A stretch of 64,000 nt of DNA. Origin: Sorangium cellulosum So ce56. GTDB taxonomy: Bacteria; Myxococcota_A; Polyangia; Polyangiales; Polyangiaceae. The first letter of the stretch is position 1. Each line of letters begins with the position of its first letter. Positions 46,876-54,406 of this stretch are shown piece by piece. The notes beneath the pieces were generated by a model. The model was not told where the DNA came from, searched no databases, and saw only the letters and a list, made by a program, of their open reading frames with translations. The position numbers and the translations under genes are program-made. The stretch is taken from positions 12,574,501-12,638,500 of the forward strand of contig NC_010162.1 in assembly GCF_000067165.1 (NCBI RefSeq), written 5' to 3'.

Positions 46876-48936
46876 TCAATCCTCGGTTGCGGGCAGAGGC
46901 GGAGGCGGCGGCAGCGCGCGGGGGGGCTCGAGGCGCGTCGGCTCCGCCTTGCAGTCGATGGTGCGGCCATCGCAGCCACAGACGTTCCCGCCCAGATCCT
47001 CGTAGACCGCCGGGGAGCGCTCATCGACGTACCTCACGAGGTCGAGCGGCTCGCACGTGAAGGTCGTCGACGCGAGCCGCACCGTCGCGCCGACGTTGTA
47101 GATGCCGGCCGCGGTGCTCCGCTCGATCACGCTGTTCCGGACGAGGGCGTCCGCCTGACCCGTCTCGTTGTTGTAGGCGATGATGCCGTAGCCGTAGCCG
47201 TTCCCGCCGTCGAGCGTGCGCCCCAGGGTGTCCGTGATCGTCGTCGAGTCGACGGTCGCGTCCGAGTCGCTGAGGAAGAGGCCGCCGTCCCTGCTCGACT
47301 CGATAAGGACGTTGCGCAGGTGCGCGCTCGCGCGCTCGCCGAGGTCGGGCAGCGACTGGACATTGACGCCCCGGCCGACTTCCTCGTTCGACGGCAGCGG
47401 CCTCGTGTCGCGCACCACGGTCGAGTCCAGGGTCGCGTCGGCCCCGAAGACGGCGATCCCCATCCCGTAACTGCCTTCCACCGCGCTGCCGCGCACCTGG
47501 GCGCTCGAGCGCCGCTGATCGTGCGCGATCTCGAGCCCCGCGCCGTAGTCCGGCGCGCCGGGGAGGATCTCCCGCACGAGGAGGCCGTCGATCTCGACGT
47601 CGGAGCCGTTGACGACGACCCCCCTCTCGCGGCTCCGCTCGACGAGGACGTGCCGCAGCGCCACGCGGGCGGGGCGGTCGTCGACGCGGCTCGGCTCGGT
47701 GTAGAGGCCCATGCCGTGGCCCGGATCGCCCTCCGTCAGCGCCAGACCCGTGTCGCGCACGACCGTCGCCTCGATGGTCGCCTCCGCGCCGATCATCGCG
47801 ATGGCGGCGGTGTGGTTCCGCTCCAGGACGCTGCCCCGGACCGTGAGGGTCCCCGGATCGAAGCTCGGGATATGGGTCGCCGCGAGCCCAGTGCCCGGTA
47901 GGTCCTCCGCGAGCCAGGCGACGTCGCGGACGACGCTGTCCTCGACGACGCCGTCCGCTCCGGAGAACCTGACCCCGAGCCCCCCGACGCGCTCGATGAC
48001 GACGGATCGCGCCGTCACGCTCGCGCGGCGCTCGAACGACTCGACCTGCATCGCCATCGCATGGCCGTAGAACGGGTGCCCCCGGTCCCCGGTGGCGAGA
48101 TCGATATCGCGCAGGACCGTGCCCTCCAGCCTCACGGCGGCGTCCGCCACGACCATGCCCGCGCCCGTTGTGTGCTCCACGAGCGCCCCGCGCACGGTCA
48201 GGCTCGTCTCGGACTCCAGGCCCGCGGCGAGGAGGCCGATGTCGCCGGTGTCGTGGATCCAGACCCGCTCGACCAGGACATCGCGCGCGTTCGCCACACC
48301 GAGACCCATGCCCTGCCCGCGGACAGCGAGGTCGTGGATCTCCGTGGCGCTCGCGCCCCTGTCGACCTGGACGGCGATCGCCGCGGGCGGCCCGACGATC
48401 TCGACGCGCGCGGGGCACCGGCCCCAGAGGCGCACGGGCTGCCCTGAGATCAGCAGCTCTTCGACATAGCTGCCCTCCGCGATCGCGATCACGGCGCCCT
48501 CGGCCGCGCGGTCGATCGCGTCCTGGATCGTCGTCCACGGTCTGGCCTCCGTGCCGTCGCTTTCCGCCCCGGCGTAGGCCGCGTCGACGAACTCGGTCGT
48601 CTCGTCGATCGGCGCGCCGCCCCACGGGCCCGTTCCGCACGGAGCGACCTCCCGCCAGGCCGCCTCGCCGGGGACGGCCATCTGACCTGGCGGGCCCGCC
48701 TCCGCCGGCAGGACGGGCACGCAGCCCTGCGCACCGTCGGGCGTGAAGCCGCTCCCGCACCGCCCGGGCGGGACGCCCGCCGGCTCGCAGCCCGCGCCGG
48801 TCTCCACCGCGCCCGGCGGGCACGGGAACGTGGGCCCGGCGTCCGTCCCCGCGCCGTCGTCCGGGTCAAGGCGCTGCACGCACGCCGCGAGCAGGGCGAT
48901 CTGCAGGAGAGGGAGGGTGAGCCGGTGTCGACGCAT
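46876..48936 (-). CDS. Lipoprotein with parallel beta-helix repeats
   Basis: 686 residues from the ATG at 48936, which puts a lipobox (LLQIALLAAC) at ~10-19. In-frame upstream ATGs exist but would bury it. After a Cys-rich, Pro-rich segment, residues ~135 to ~660 are right-handed beta-helix repeats of the PbH1 type: strands such as VLVERVWIHDTGDIGLLA, VVIERVGGLGVRFSGADGVVEDSVVRDV and TIEATVVRDTGLAL recur about every 22-25 residues. These are typical of DUF1565/pectate-lyase-like surface proteins. No catalytic site identified. Likely carbohydrate-binding or structural. Confidence 0.82.
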   Translation of the reverse strand: MRRHRLTLPLLQIALLAACVQRLDPDDGAGTDAGPTFPCPPGAVETGAGCEPAGVPPGRCGSGFTPDGAQGCVPVLPAEAGPPGQMAVPGEAAWREVAPCGTGPWGGAPIDETTEFVDAAYAGAESDGTEARPWTTIQDAIDRAAEGAVIAIAEGSYVEELLISGQPVRLWGRCPARVEIVGPPAAIAVQVDRGASATEIHDLAVRGQGMGLGVANARDVLVERVWIHDTGDIGLLAAGLESETSLTVRGALVEHTTGAGMVVADAAVRLEGTVLRDIDLATGDRGHPFYGHAMAMQVESFERRASVTARSVVIERVGGLGVRFSGADGVVEDSVVRDVAWLAEDLPGTGLAATHIPSFDPGTLTVRGSVLERNHTAAIAMIGAEATIEATVVRDTGLALTEGDPGHGMGLYTEPSRVDDRPARVALRHVLVERSRERGVVVNGSDVEIDGLLVREILPGAPDYGAGLEIAHDQRRSSAQVRGSAVEGSYGMGIAVFGADATLDSTVVRDTRPLPSNEEVGRGVNVQSLPDLGERASAHLRNVLIESSRDGGLFLSDSDATVDSTTITDTLGRTLDGGNGYGYGIIAYNNETGQADALVRNSVIERSTAAGIYNVGATVRLASTTFTCEPLDLVRYVDERSPAVYEDLGGNVCGCDGRTIDCKAEPTRLEPPRALPPPPPLPATED

Positions 48937-49229
48937 GGTGCTTCGGTGCCTCGCGGGAACGATACGCCCTCCTCGTCCCTGAGGCGCCTCGGAGATCTGC
49001 GTGCGCATGTTGAGCGAAACCTCGCTCAATTGCGCGCGTAGTTGCGCATCGAGGGCCGCATCCTGGGGATGCCGCCCGCGCCCTGGCCGGCGCTCCGCCG
49101 GTCCCGGGCTGCGGTCGTGAGCTCGGGCCCCGCGGCATGCGCGTTGCTTGAAGGTTGAAGGAACGCGAGCTTCGGGGCTGGAGCGGCGCCGGAAGGCACG
49201 CTCGCTGTCCGACGCTCACGGGGTGTCAC

Positions 49230-49245
49230 AGGCGGCATGCCGCCT
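49230..49245. promoter_or_regulatory. 16-bp perfect palindrome upstream of the RiPP precursor gene
   Basis: AGGCGGCATGCCGCCT reads the same on both strands. It lies 113 bases before the precursor ATG, in the presumed promoter region. Perfect dyads of this length are typical operator sites for dimeric repressors or activators, but high GC content raises the chance rate. Confidence 0.4.
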
Positions 49246-49280
49246 TGGACCTCAAGGACTCTTCGGAGCGCATCCGAGAG

Positions 49281-49326
49281 GGCGCGCGCGGTCGTTCGCG
49301 AATCATCGCGAGCGACCGCGCGCGTC
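49281..49326 (+). promoter_or_regulatory. 20-bp stem-loop in the leader of the precursor mRNA
   Basis: Arms 49281-49300 and 49307-49326 pair over 20 positions (two G-U wobbles, no mismatch) around the loop AATCAT. The stem ends 19 bases before the ribosome site TAAGGAG (49346-49352). No T-run follows. It could stabilise the mRNA, attenuate, or on DNA act as an operator. Confidence 0.6.
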
Positions 49327-49358
49327 GATACGTAGTCAACGTCTGTAAGGAGATTGCC

Positions 49359-49715
49359 ATGCTCACCATCCAGAATACCGAGTCGATGATCGAGACGCAG
49401 ACGACCGCCGGCGCGACCGACGTCGTCGACACGAAGGCCGGCGTGCAGCGTCTCGAGCTCACCCTCAAGAAGATCAGCGAGAAGAGCAACGAGACGCTTC
49501 AGGCCATCCCGCTGAGCTCCGCGTGTTGCAGCGGGTGCTTCTCCTCGGTCAGCTCGATCAGCGTCTCGTCGAACTCGTCGCTCGACGGCCTCGACGAGGG
49601 GCAGCTCGAGAGCGTCATCCGCATGCACGACAAGGCGCTCGACGTCATGGGCCAGGACGCCCTCGTCTCGGCCGCGATCGCCAAGGGCGTCGAGCTCGGC
49701 GCCGGCACGAAGTGA
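49359..49715 (+). CDS. RiPP precursor peptide with internal Ser/Cys-rich core and C-terminal follower
   Basis: 118-residue precursor. The ATG at 49359 follows an ideal TAAGGAG with 6-base spacing; the frame is open further up but without such a site. Residues 1-52 are a leader with a helix (VQRLELTLKKISEKSNETLQ). Residues 53-74 hold the probable core: 12 Ser and 3 Cys in 22 positions, beginning SSACCSGCFSSVSS, with no Thr. Residues 75-118 (LDGLDEGQLESVIRMHDKAL onward) are an acidic helix-forming follower. Substrate of the adjacent azoline, dehydration and thioamidation enzymes. Cores are usually C-terminal, so the follower is unusual. Confidence 0.82.
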   Translation: MLTIQNTESMIETQTTAGATDVVDTKAGVQRLELTLKKISEKSNETLQAIPLSSACCSGCFSSVSSISVSSNSSLDGLDEGQLESVIRMHDKALDVMGQDALVSAAIAKGVELGAGTK

Positions 49716-49737
49716 ACCCGTAGGCGCGCCCTGGGCG

Positions 49738-49764
49738 GCCCGGACGCGCGTCGCGCGTCCGGGC
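49738..49764 (+). terminator. 11-bp perfect stem-loop between precursor and YcaO genes
   Basis: GCCCGGACGCG (49738-49748) pairs with CGCGTCCGGGC (49754-49764) around a 5-base loop. No T-run follows. In RiPP operons a leaky hairpin here commonly makes precursor mRNA more abundant than enzyme mRNA; that role is inferred. Confidence 0.5.
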
Positions 49765-49803
49765 GCCCGGGGCGCCGCCCGCCCCGCTCTAGGAGCCGCC
49801 GCC

Positions 49804-51120
49804 ATGTCGGAGATCTCGCTCATCGATCGCCTCGCGCCGCTCATCGACGAGCGCTGCGGGATCATCCGCCGTGTCCGGCGGTTCATTTTTCCCCCCGGCT
49901 TCGAGGGGCAGATGCACGGCTTCACCGCGTTCCTCGGCAGGCCCGCGGCGCTCCACCCGGGCCCGTCGAGCGTGGGCTCGAAGCTCGGGTCGCTCACCGG
50001 CTCCGGCACGGCCGTCGACGAGACCACGGCCCAGATCCGGGCCGTCTGCGAGGCCCTCGAGCGCTACTGCGGCGTCATGTACCCGACCGAGGGGGTGCTG
50101 CGCGCGACGCCGCGCTCGCTCGGCGATCGCGCGCTCGACCCCGCGCGGCTGCCGCGCTGCTCTGCGCGCGAGCGGGCCCGCGCGCCGTCGGCCTTCCGCC
50201 TGCGCGAGCCCGATCCGGATCGCGACGAGCTCTGGGTGCGCGGCTTCTCGCTCACCCACGAGCGCCCGATCTGGGTGCCGCTCACGGCGACGTACATGGG
50301 GTTGCCGCTGCCGATCCGCGAGCACGCGCTCTTCCCGCTCTCGACGGGGTTCGCGGCGGGCGCGAGCTTCCGGCAGGCGATCCTCTCCGGCCTGTGCGAG
50401 GTGATCGAGCGCGACAGCCTCGCGCTGTTCTGGCTGCACCAGCTCCGGATGCCGCGCATCGCGCCCGGGAGCGCGCGGAGCCCGCTCGTCGCGGCGCTCC
50501 TCCGCGGCGCCGAGGCCGCGGGCACGGAGACGGCGCTGCTCGATCTCACGACCGACGTCGGCGTCCCCGTGATCGGCGCCGTGCAGACGTGCGCGCACGG
50601 CGCGCCGCACGCGATCGCGATGGCGGCCTGCCGCCCCGACGGCGAGGCCGCGGCGGCGCGCGTCCTCGAAGAGGTGGGGAGCCTGCGGGTGGCGCTGAGC
50701 GAGCCCGCTCCGCCGGTCACCCGGGCGTCGTTCTTCACCGACGCCGATCAGACGCCCGAGTCGTTCGGGCGCCTCTACGCGGGGCCCGACGGCCCGGCGC
50801 GGTTCGCGTTCGCCACGCGCGAGGCGCCGGTCGCGACCGCCTTCCCCCGCCCGATCGAGGGCGACGACCCGCTCGCGGCGATCGTCGCGCGGATCGCCGC
50901 GCTCGGCATGGAGGTGGTCGCCGTCGACGTGACGATGCCCGAGGTCCGCGACTTCGGGATCGTCGTCGTGAAGGTGATCGTGCCCGAGCTCCTGCCCATC
51001 AGCTTCACCCACCACGCGCGCTACCTCGCGCACCCTCGCCTGTACGACGCGCCGGAGAGGCTCGGGTACGGCGCTCGCACAGAGGAGTCGATCACCGATG
51101 ATCCGATCCCGTTCGCCTGA
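49804..51120 (+). CDS. YcaO cyclodehydratase (azoline-forming type)
   Basis: 438-residue YcaO enzyme, which uses ATP to cyclise Ser/Cys side chains onto the preceding amide, giving oxazoline or thiazoline rings. ATP-site motifs: TAQIRAVCEALERYCG (~80-95) and GLCEVIERDSLALFW (~198-212), with a later VPELLPISFTHHARY region. The C-terminus DPIPFA resembles the Pro-rich tail of azoline-type YcaOs, which needs an E1-like partner. That partner is the next gene, whose ATG lies 23 bases inside this one. First enzyme gene of the cluster. Confidence 0.9.
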   Translation: MSEISLIDRLAPLIDERCGIIRRVRRFIFPPGFEGQMHGFTAFLGRPAALHPGPSSVGSKLGSLTGSGTAVDETTAQIRAVCEALERYCGVMYPTEGVLRATPRSLGDRALDPARLPRCSARERARAPSAFRLREPDPDRDELWVRGFSLTHERPIWVPLTATYMGLPLPIREHALFPLSTGFAAGASFRQAILSGLCEVIERDSLALFWLHQLRMPRIAPGSARSPLVAALLRGAEAAGTETALLDLTTDVGVPVIGAVQTCAHGAPHAIAMAACRPDGEAAAARVLEEVGSLRVALSEPAPPVTRASFFTDADQTPESFGRLYAGPDGPARFAFATREAPVATAFPRPIEGDDPLAAIVARIAALGMEVVAVDVTMPEVRDFGIVVVKVIVPELLPISFTHHARYLAHPRLYDAPERLGYGARTEESITDDPIPFA

Positions 51121-51838
51121 GGAGAGCCCGGCCTCGGAGCGCGCCGCCGGCGCGCCCGCGGTGCACGTCTTCCGTGACGGAAAGCTCGGCGCCCGATGCG
51201 CGGAGCTCCTGACCGGCGCGGGGGCGCGGGTCACGACGTCGGCGCTGGACGCGGGCGCGCCGGGGGCGCTGCCCGACGCGGTGATCGTCCTCGCGACCGA
51301 TCGCCCCCGGCCCGCGGCGGCGCACGCGCTCGACGCGGCGGCGTTCGCGGCGCGCGTCGCCTGGACGTCGGGCACGCTGCTCGCGCACGAGCTCCGCATC
51401 GGGCCGTCGATCGTCCCCGGCCGCACGCCGTGCTTCGCCTGCTTCTCGCGGCGGGTGCGCTCGGTCGCGCTGGACCTCGAGGCGCACGACGCCCTCGAGG
51501 CGCTCGGGGCCTCGGGCGACCTTCGCCCCTGGTTCCAGGGCGAGCTCGCGGCCGTCACCGAGCAGGCCGCGGCGCTGCTCGCCGCGGAGGCGCTCGCGCT
51601 CTCCAAGGAGCGCGGCGCGCCCGAGCCGCCCCGCGCCGGAGCCGCGCGCATGGGGCGCTTCTGGGAGTGCGACGTCACGTCGGGCGCGCTCCGCGCGCGG
51701 CGCTTCGCCCGGGTCGGGCTGTGCGGGCGGTGCGCCGCCGGCGAGCACGCGGCGGGGCGCGGGGCGTCGCTCGCGGGGTACTTCGCCGAGCACCCGCTCG
51801 CGATCGCCGGATCGTCCGGCGTGGGAGGTGACCGATGA
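51098..51838 (+). CDS. E1/ThiF-like cyclodehydratase partner, short form
   Basis: 246-residue protein resembling the C-terminal part of ocin-ThiF-like (E1-superfamily) TOMM proteins. Two Cys pairs, C112-C115 (CFACF) and C209-C212 (CGRC), probably bind one structural zinc. Rossmann-like strands in front (VHVFRDGKLGARCAELL, PDAVIVLATDRPRP). It lacks the N-terminal winged-helix RRE that binds leader peptides; the next gene supplies one. Likely forms a complex with YcaO. Overlaps both neighbours (23 and 4 bases). Confidence 0.75.
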   Translation: MIRSRSPEESPASERAAGAPAVHVFRDGKLGARCAELLTGAGARVTTSALDAGAPGALPDAVIVLATDRPRPAAAHALDAAAFAARVAWTSGTLLAHELRIGPSIVPGRTPCFACFSRRVRSVALDLEAHDALEALGASGDLRPWFQGELAAVTEQAAALLAAEALALSKERGAPEPPRAGAARMGRFWECDVTSGALRARRFARVGLCGRCAAGEHAAGRGASLAGYFAEHPLAIAGSSGVGGDR

Positions 51839-53640
51839 GCCCGTCCGATGATGCCTACGAGGCCCGCGATCTCAGCCGCTTCGCCGAGCTTTACTGGGAG
51901 CTCCGCTGCCCGGAGCGCCCGCGCTTCGTCGAGGATCTCCTCCGCGTGACGCTCCCGGGCGGAGCGCTCCACGTCCTCGGCGGCGAGGCGCAGATCATCC
52001 AGGGAGCGTCGCTCCCGTGGGTGATGGAGAACCTCGTGCCGCTGCTCGACGGGACGCGCACCGTCGGCGACGTCGAGGCCGCGTTTCCGGGTGTCGTCGC
52101 CTCCGACCTGCGGGACGCGATCCACCTGATGCACATGCACGGCATGCTCGAGGAGGGCGAGGGCGCCGCGGCCGACGAGGCCGAGGAGCCGCGCCGGGCG
52201 CAGCGCGCGTTCTTCAGCAGGTACCTCCGCCGGACCGGGCGCAACCGCAGCCGGGGGGAAGCGCAGCGGGCGCTCGAAGGCGCGCGCGTGCGCGCGCTGG
52301 GGGACGGCGACGCGAAGCTCGCGGGGATGCTCGTGACGATGCTCCGCGAGGCGGGCGTCGCCGACGTCCGCCTCGCCGCGAGCGCCGGGGAGCTCGCCGA
52401 GGGCGAGGTCGATCTGGCCGTGGTGATCGGCGACCAGGAGGCGCTCGAGGCGGCGGCGCGCGCGTGCATCGCGGCGCGCGTCCCGATGCTCGCGGCGAAC
52501 CCCGGCACGTGGACGATCGGGCCGCTCACGATCCCCGGGGCGTCCGCGTGCCCGGCGTGCGTGCGGCTCCAGATCGGCGCCTCCGCGGCGGATCCCGCGC
52601 TCGACGACGGCGCTCTTCGCGCGCTCTGGGGGCGCGCGCTCGTGAGCCGGGTCGCGCAGCACGTGATCTTCCACGCGAGCGGGCTGCTCGCGGTGGCCCC
52701 GCTGGAGCACGTCGAGGTGTGGCGGCCCGGCGCCGGCGAGACGGCGCTCCACCCCTTCATGACCAGGCTGCCCAGCTGCCCGCTCTGCGGCGGCGACGCG
52801 CCGCCGCGGACGGCGACGCTCCCGTCCGGCCACGCGGAGAGCCTCGCGCGGATGTTCCACAACACGACGGTCGTCCAGCCGTGGCACATCGGCCAGCACG
52901 CGGGGATGCAGGCGCACATCAGCCCGGAGGTGCGGAAGCTGCAGAGCACGCCGGCCGCGCCGTCGCCGCGGCGGCCTCCGGAGGGCGCGGGCACGACGAA
53001 CGTCACGCCGCTCGCCGCAGCGTTCGGCGCGCCGGTGGGGGCCGCGCTGTCGCGCCGGCGCGACGCGACGGGGACGCTCGACGCGGGCGCGCTCGGCGCG
53101 CTGCTCGAGCTGAGCTTCGGCGGGCGCGTCGAGCGCCGCGCCGAGGGCGAGGCGCACGTGCGTCGCACCACCGCGTCGGCCGGGAACCTCGGCTCGGCGG
53201 AGGCGTACGTCGCCGCGGCGCGGGTCCCCGGGCTCGCGGCGGGCGTCCACCGGTTCGAGCTCGCCGCGCGAGCGCTCACGCCGCTCCGCGCCGGCGTGGC
53301 CGCGGGCGCCCTCGCGCGCGCCGTGCTCGCGGGCGGGAGCGCCGAGCACGCCGCGGCCGTGGAGCGCGCGGGCGCCGTGATCGTCGTCGTCGGCTCGGTC
53401 GCGCGGGCGTGCTCCAAGTACTACGCGCGCGGGTACACCTACGCGCTGCTCGACGCCGGGTTGATGGCCCACCGCGTGGAGCTCCTCGCCCAGGAGCTCG
53501 GCCTCGAGGCGACGACGGTCTGGACGTTCGACGACGAGGTCGTCGCGCGCGTCGTCGGCGTCGATGGCATCGATCTCGCACCGCATCTCCTCATCGCGCT
53601 CAGGGGCGCAGCCACGGAGGCCCGCGATGTCTCTCGCTGA
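51835..53640 (+). CDS. Fusion: RRE + E1-like domain + SagB-type dehydrogenase
   Basis: 601 residues. ~15-105: winged-helix leader-recognition element (FVEDLLRVTLPGGALHVLGG, NLVPLLDGTRTVGDVEAAFP). ~110-330: E1/ThiF-like domain with zinc Cys pairs C239-C242 (CPACV) and C315-C318 (CPLCG). ~395-601: SagB-type nitroreductase fold (RRTTASAGNLGSAEAYVAA, KYYARGYTYALLDAGLMAHRVELLAQELGLEA), the FMN enzyme that oxidises azolines to azoles. Leader binding, cyclodehydratase docking and oxidation are thus in one chain. Its ATG overlaps the previous stop (ATGA). Confidence 0.85.
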   Translation: MSPSDDAYEARDLSRFAELYWELRCPERPRFVEDLLRVTLPGGALHVLGGEAQIIQGASLPWVMENLVPLLDGTRTVGDVEAAFPGVVASDLRDAIHLMHMHGMLEEGEGAAADEAEEPRRAQRAFFSRYLRRTGRNRSRGEAQRALEGARVRALGDGDAKLAGMLVTMLREAGVADVRLAASAGELAEGEVDLAVVIGDQEALEAAARACIAARVPMLAANPGTWTIGPLTIPGASACPACVRLQIGASAADPALDDGALRALWGRALVSRVAQHVIFHASGLLAVAPLEHVEVWRPGAGETALHPFMTRLPSCPLCGGDAPPRTATLPSGHAESLARMFHNTTVVQPWHIGQHAGMQAHISPEVRKLQSTPAAPSPRRPPEGAGTTNVTPLAAAFGAPVGAALSRRRDATGTLDAGALGALLELSFGGRVERRAEGEAHVRRTTASAGNLGSAEAYVAAARVPGLAAGVHRFELAARALTPLRAGVAAGALARAVLAGGSAEHAAAVERAGAVIVVVGSVARACSKYYARGYTYALLDAGLMAHRVELLAQELGLEATTVWTFDDEVVARVVGVDGIDLAPHLLIALRGAATEARDVSR

Positions 53641-54406
53641 TCACAGGATCTCGTCCACGCTCGCCGCGGCGACCCAGCCCCTGCGGGGGGTTGCCGAGCT
53701 CGTCGTCGCGAGCCGCTACCCCGAGACGCGGCCGTCGCCGGAGCCCGCGCTCCCCGCGCCGTCGCCGCTGCCCGGGGACGCGGAGCGCGCACTCTCGCTG
53801 CCCGCGCCGCGCGCGCTCGAGCCGGTCCAGCGCTCGCTCGCGTCGGTCATCGCCGCGCGGCGGAGCGGAAGGCTTGCGGCGGGCGCCCTCGACGCGGCGA
53901 CGCTCGGGACGCTGCTCGCGGCCGCCGCGGCGCGGCCGGCAGGGCTCGCGGACGCGACGCTCGATCCGCTGCTGTTTCCGGTCGTCTTCGACGTCGACGG
54001 TGTCCCGCCCGGCGCGCACCGGTACGACCGCGGCGAGCACCGCCTCGCGCCGATCGGCCCGGCGTCGCGCGCGCGGATGGCCGAGACCGCGATCCTTCAG
54101 CGCGAGCACGCCATGGGCGCGGCGGTGCTCTTCCTGGTGGTCCCGATCGGGCGGTGGCTCGTGGCGTTCGGCGATCGCGGCTACCGGGGCGCGGCGTTCG
54201 CGGCGGGGTGGCTCACCGACCGCCTTTACCTCGTCGCGGAGACGCTCGGGCTCACCTACACGGCGACCGGCGGCTTCGCCCCCGCGGTCGTCGACGAGGT
54301 CCTCGGGCTCGACGGCCGCGATCATACCGCGTTCTTCGCGTTCGCCGTCGGAGGGCACCGCCAGCCGACGCCCCGAGAGGCGCCTCGCGGAGGGCAGCCG
54401 CGATGA
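53627..54406 (+). CDS. Second SagB-like nitroreductase
   Basis: 259 residues from the ATG at 53627, 14 bases inside the preceding gene. Matches the SagB-type FMN nitroreductase fold: SVIAARRSGRLAAGALDAATLGTLLAAAA near the start of the domain, VFDVDGVPPGAHRYDRGEH, REHAMGAAVLFLVVPIGRWL and YRGAAFAAGWLTDRLYLVAETLGL. The N-terminal active-site Arg/Ser block is less typical than in the fused copy. Possibly a heterodimer partner or a second oxidase, e.g. for oxazolines. Confidence 0.75.
   Translation: MSLADHRISSTLAAATQPLRGVAELVVASRYPETRPSPEPALPAPSPLPGDAERALSLPAPRALEPVQRSLASVIAARRSGRLAAGALDAATLGTLLAAAAARPAGLADATLDPLLFPVVFDVDGVPPGAHRYDRGEHRLAPIGPASRARMAETAILQREHAMGAAVLFLVVPIGRWLVAFGDRGYRGAAFAAGWLTDRLYLVAETLGLTYTATGGFAPAVVDEVLGLDGRDHTAFFAFAVGGHRQPTPREAPRGGQPR

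Larger units (their letters stand above)
48937..49358. other. Intergenic region in front of the RiPP cluster
   Basis: 422 bases between the beta-helix gene (minus) and the precursor gene (plus). It holds a 16-bp palindrome and a 20-bp stem-loop, both listed. It must carry the cluster promoter, but no sure -35/-10 or -24/-12 pair was found: a GGCACG near 49,194 lacks the matching -12 GC. Confidence 0.6.

Noticed and set aside
49194..49208. Second sigma-54 promoter upstream of the RiPP genes
   Set aside because: GGCACG is present but the -12 position reads GT, not GC, at the required spacing.
49155..49358. Upstream extension of the precursor peptide (earlier in-frame start)
   Set aside because: It would translate through the stem-loop, has no ribosome site, and the ATG at 49359 has an ideal TAAGGAG.
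49789..53586. Long minus-strand open frame across the first RiPP enzymes
   Set aside because: Antisense to YcaO, E1-like and SagB genes; translation is Arg/Ala-rich noise.
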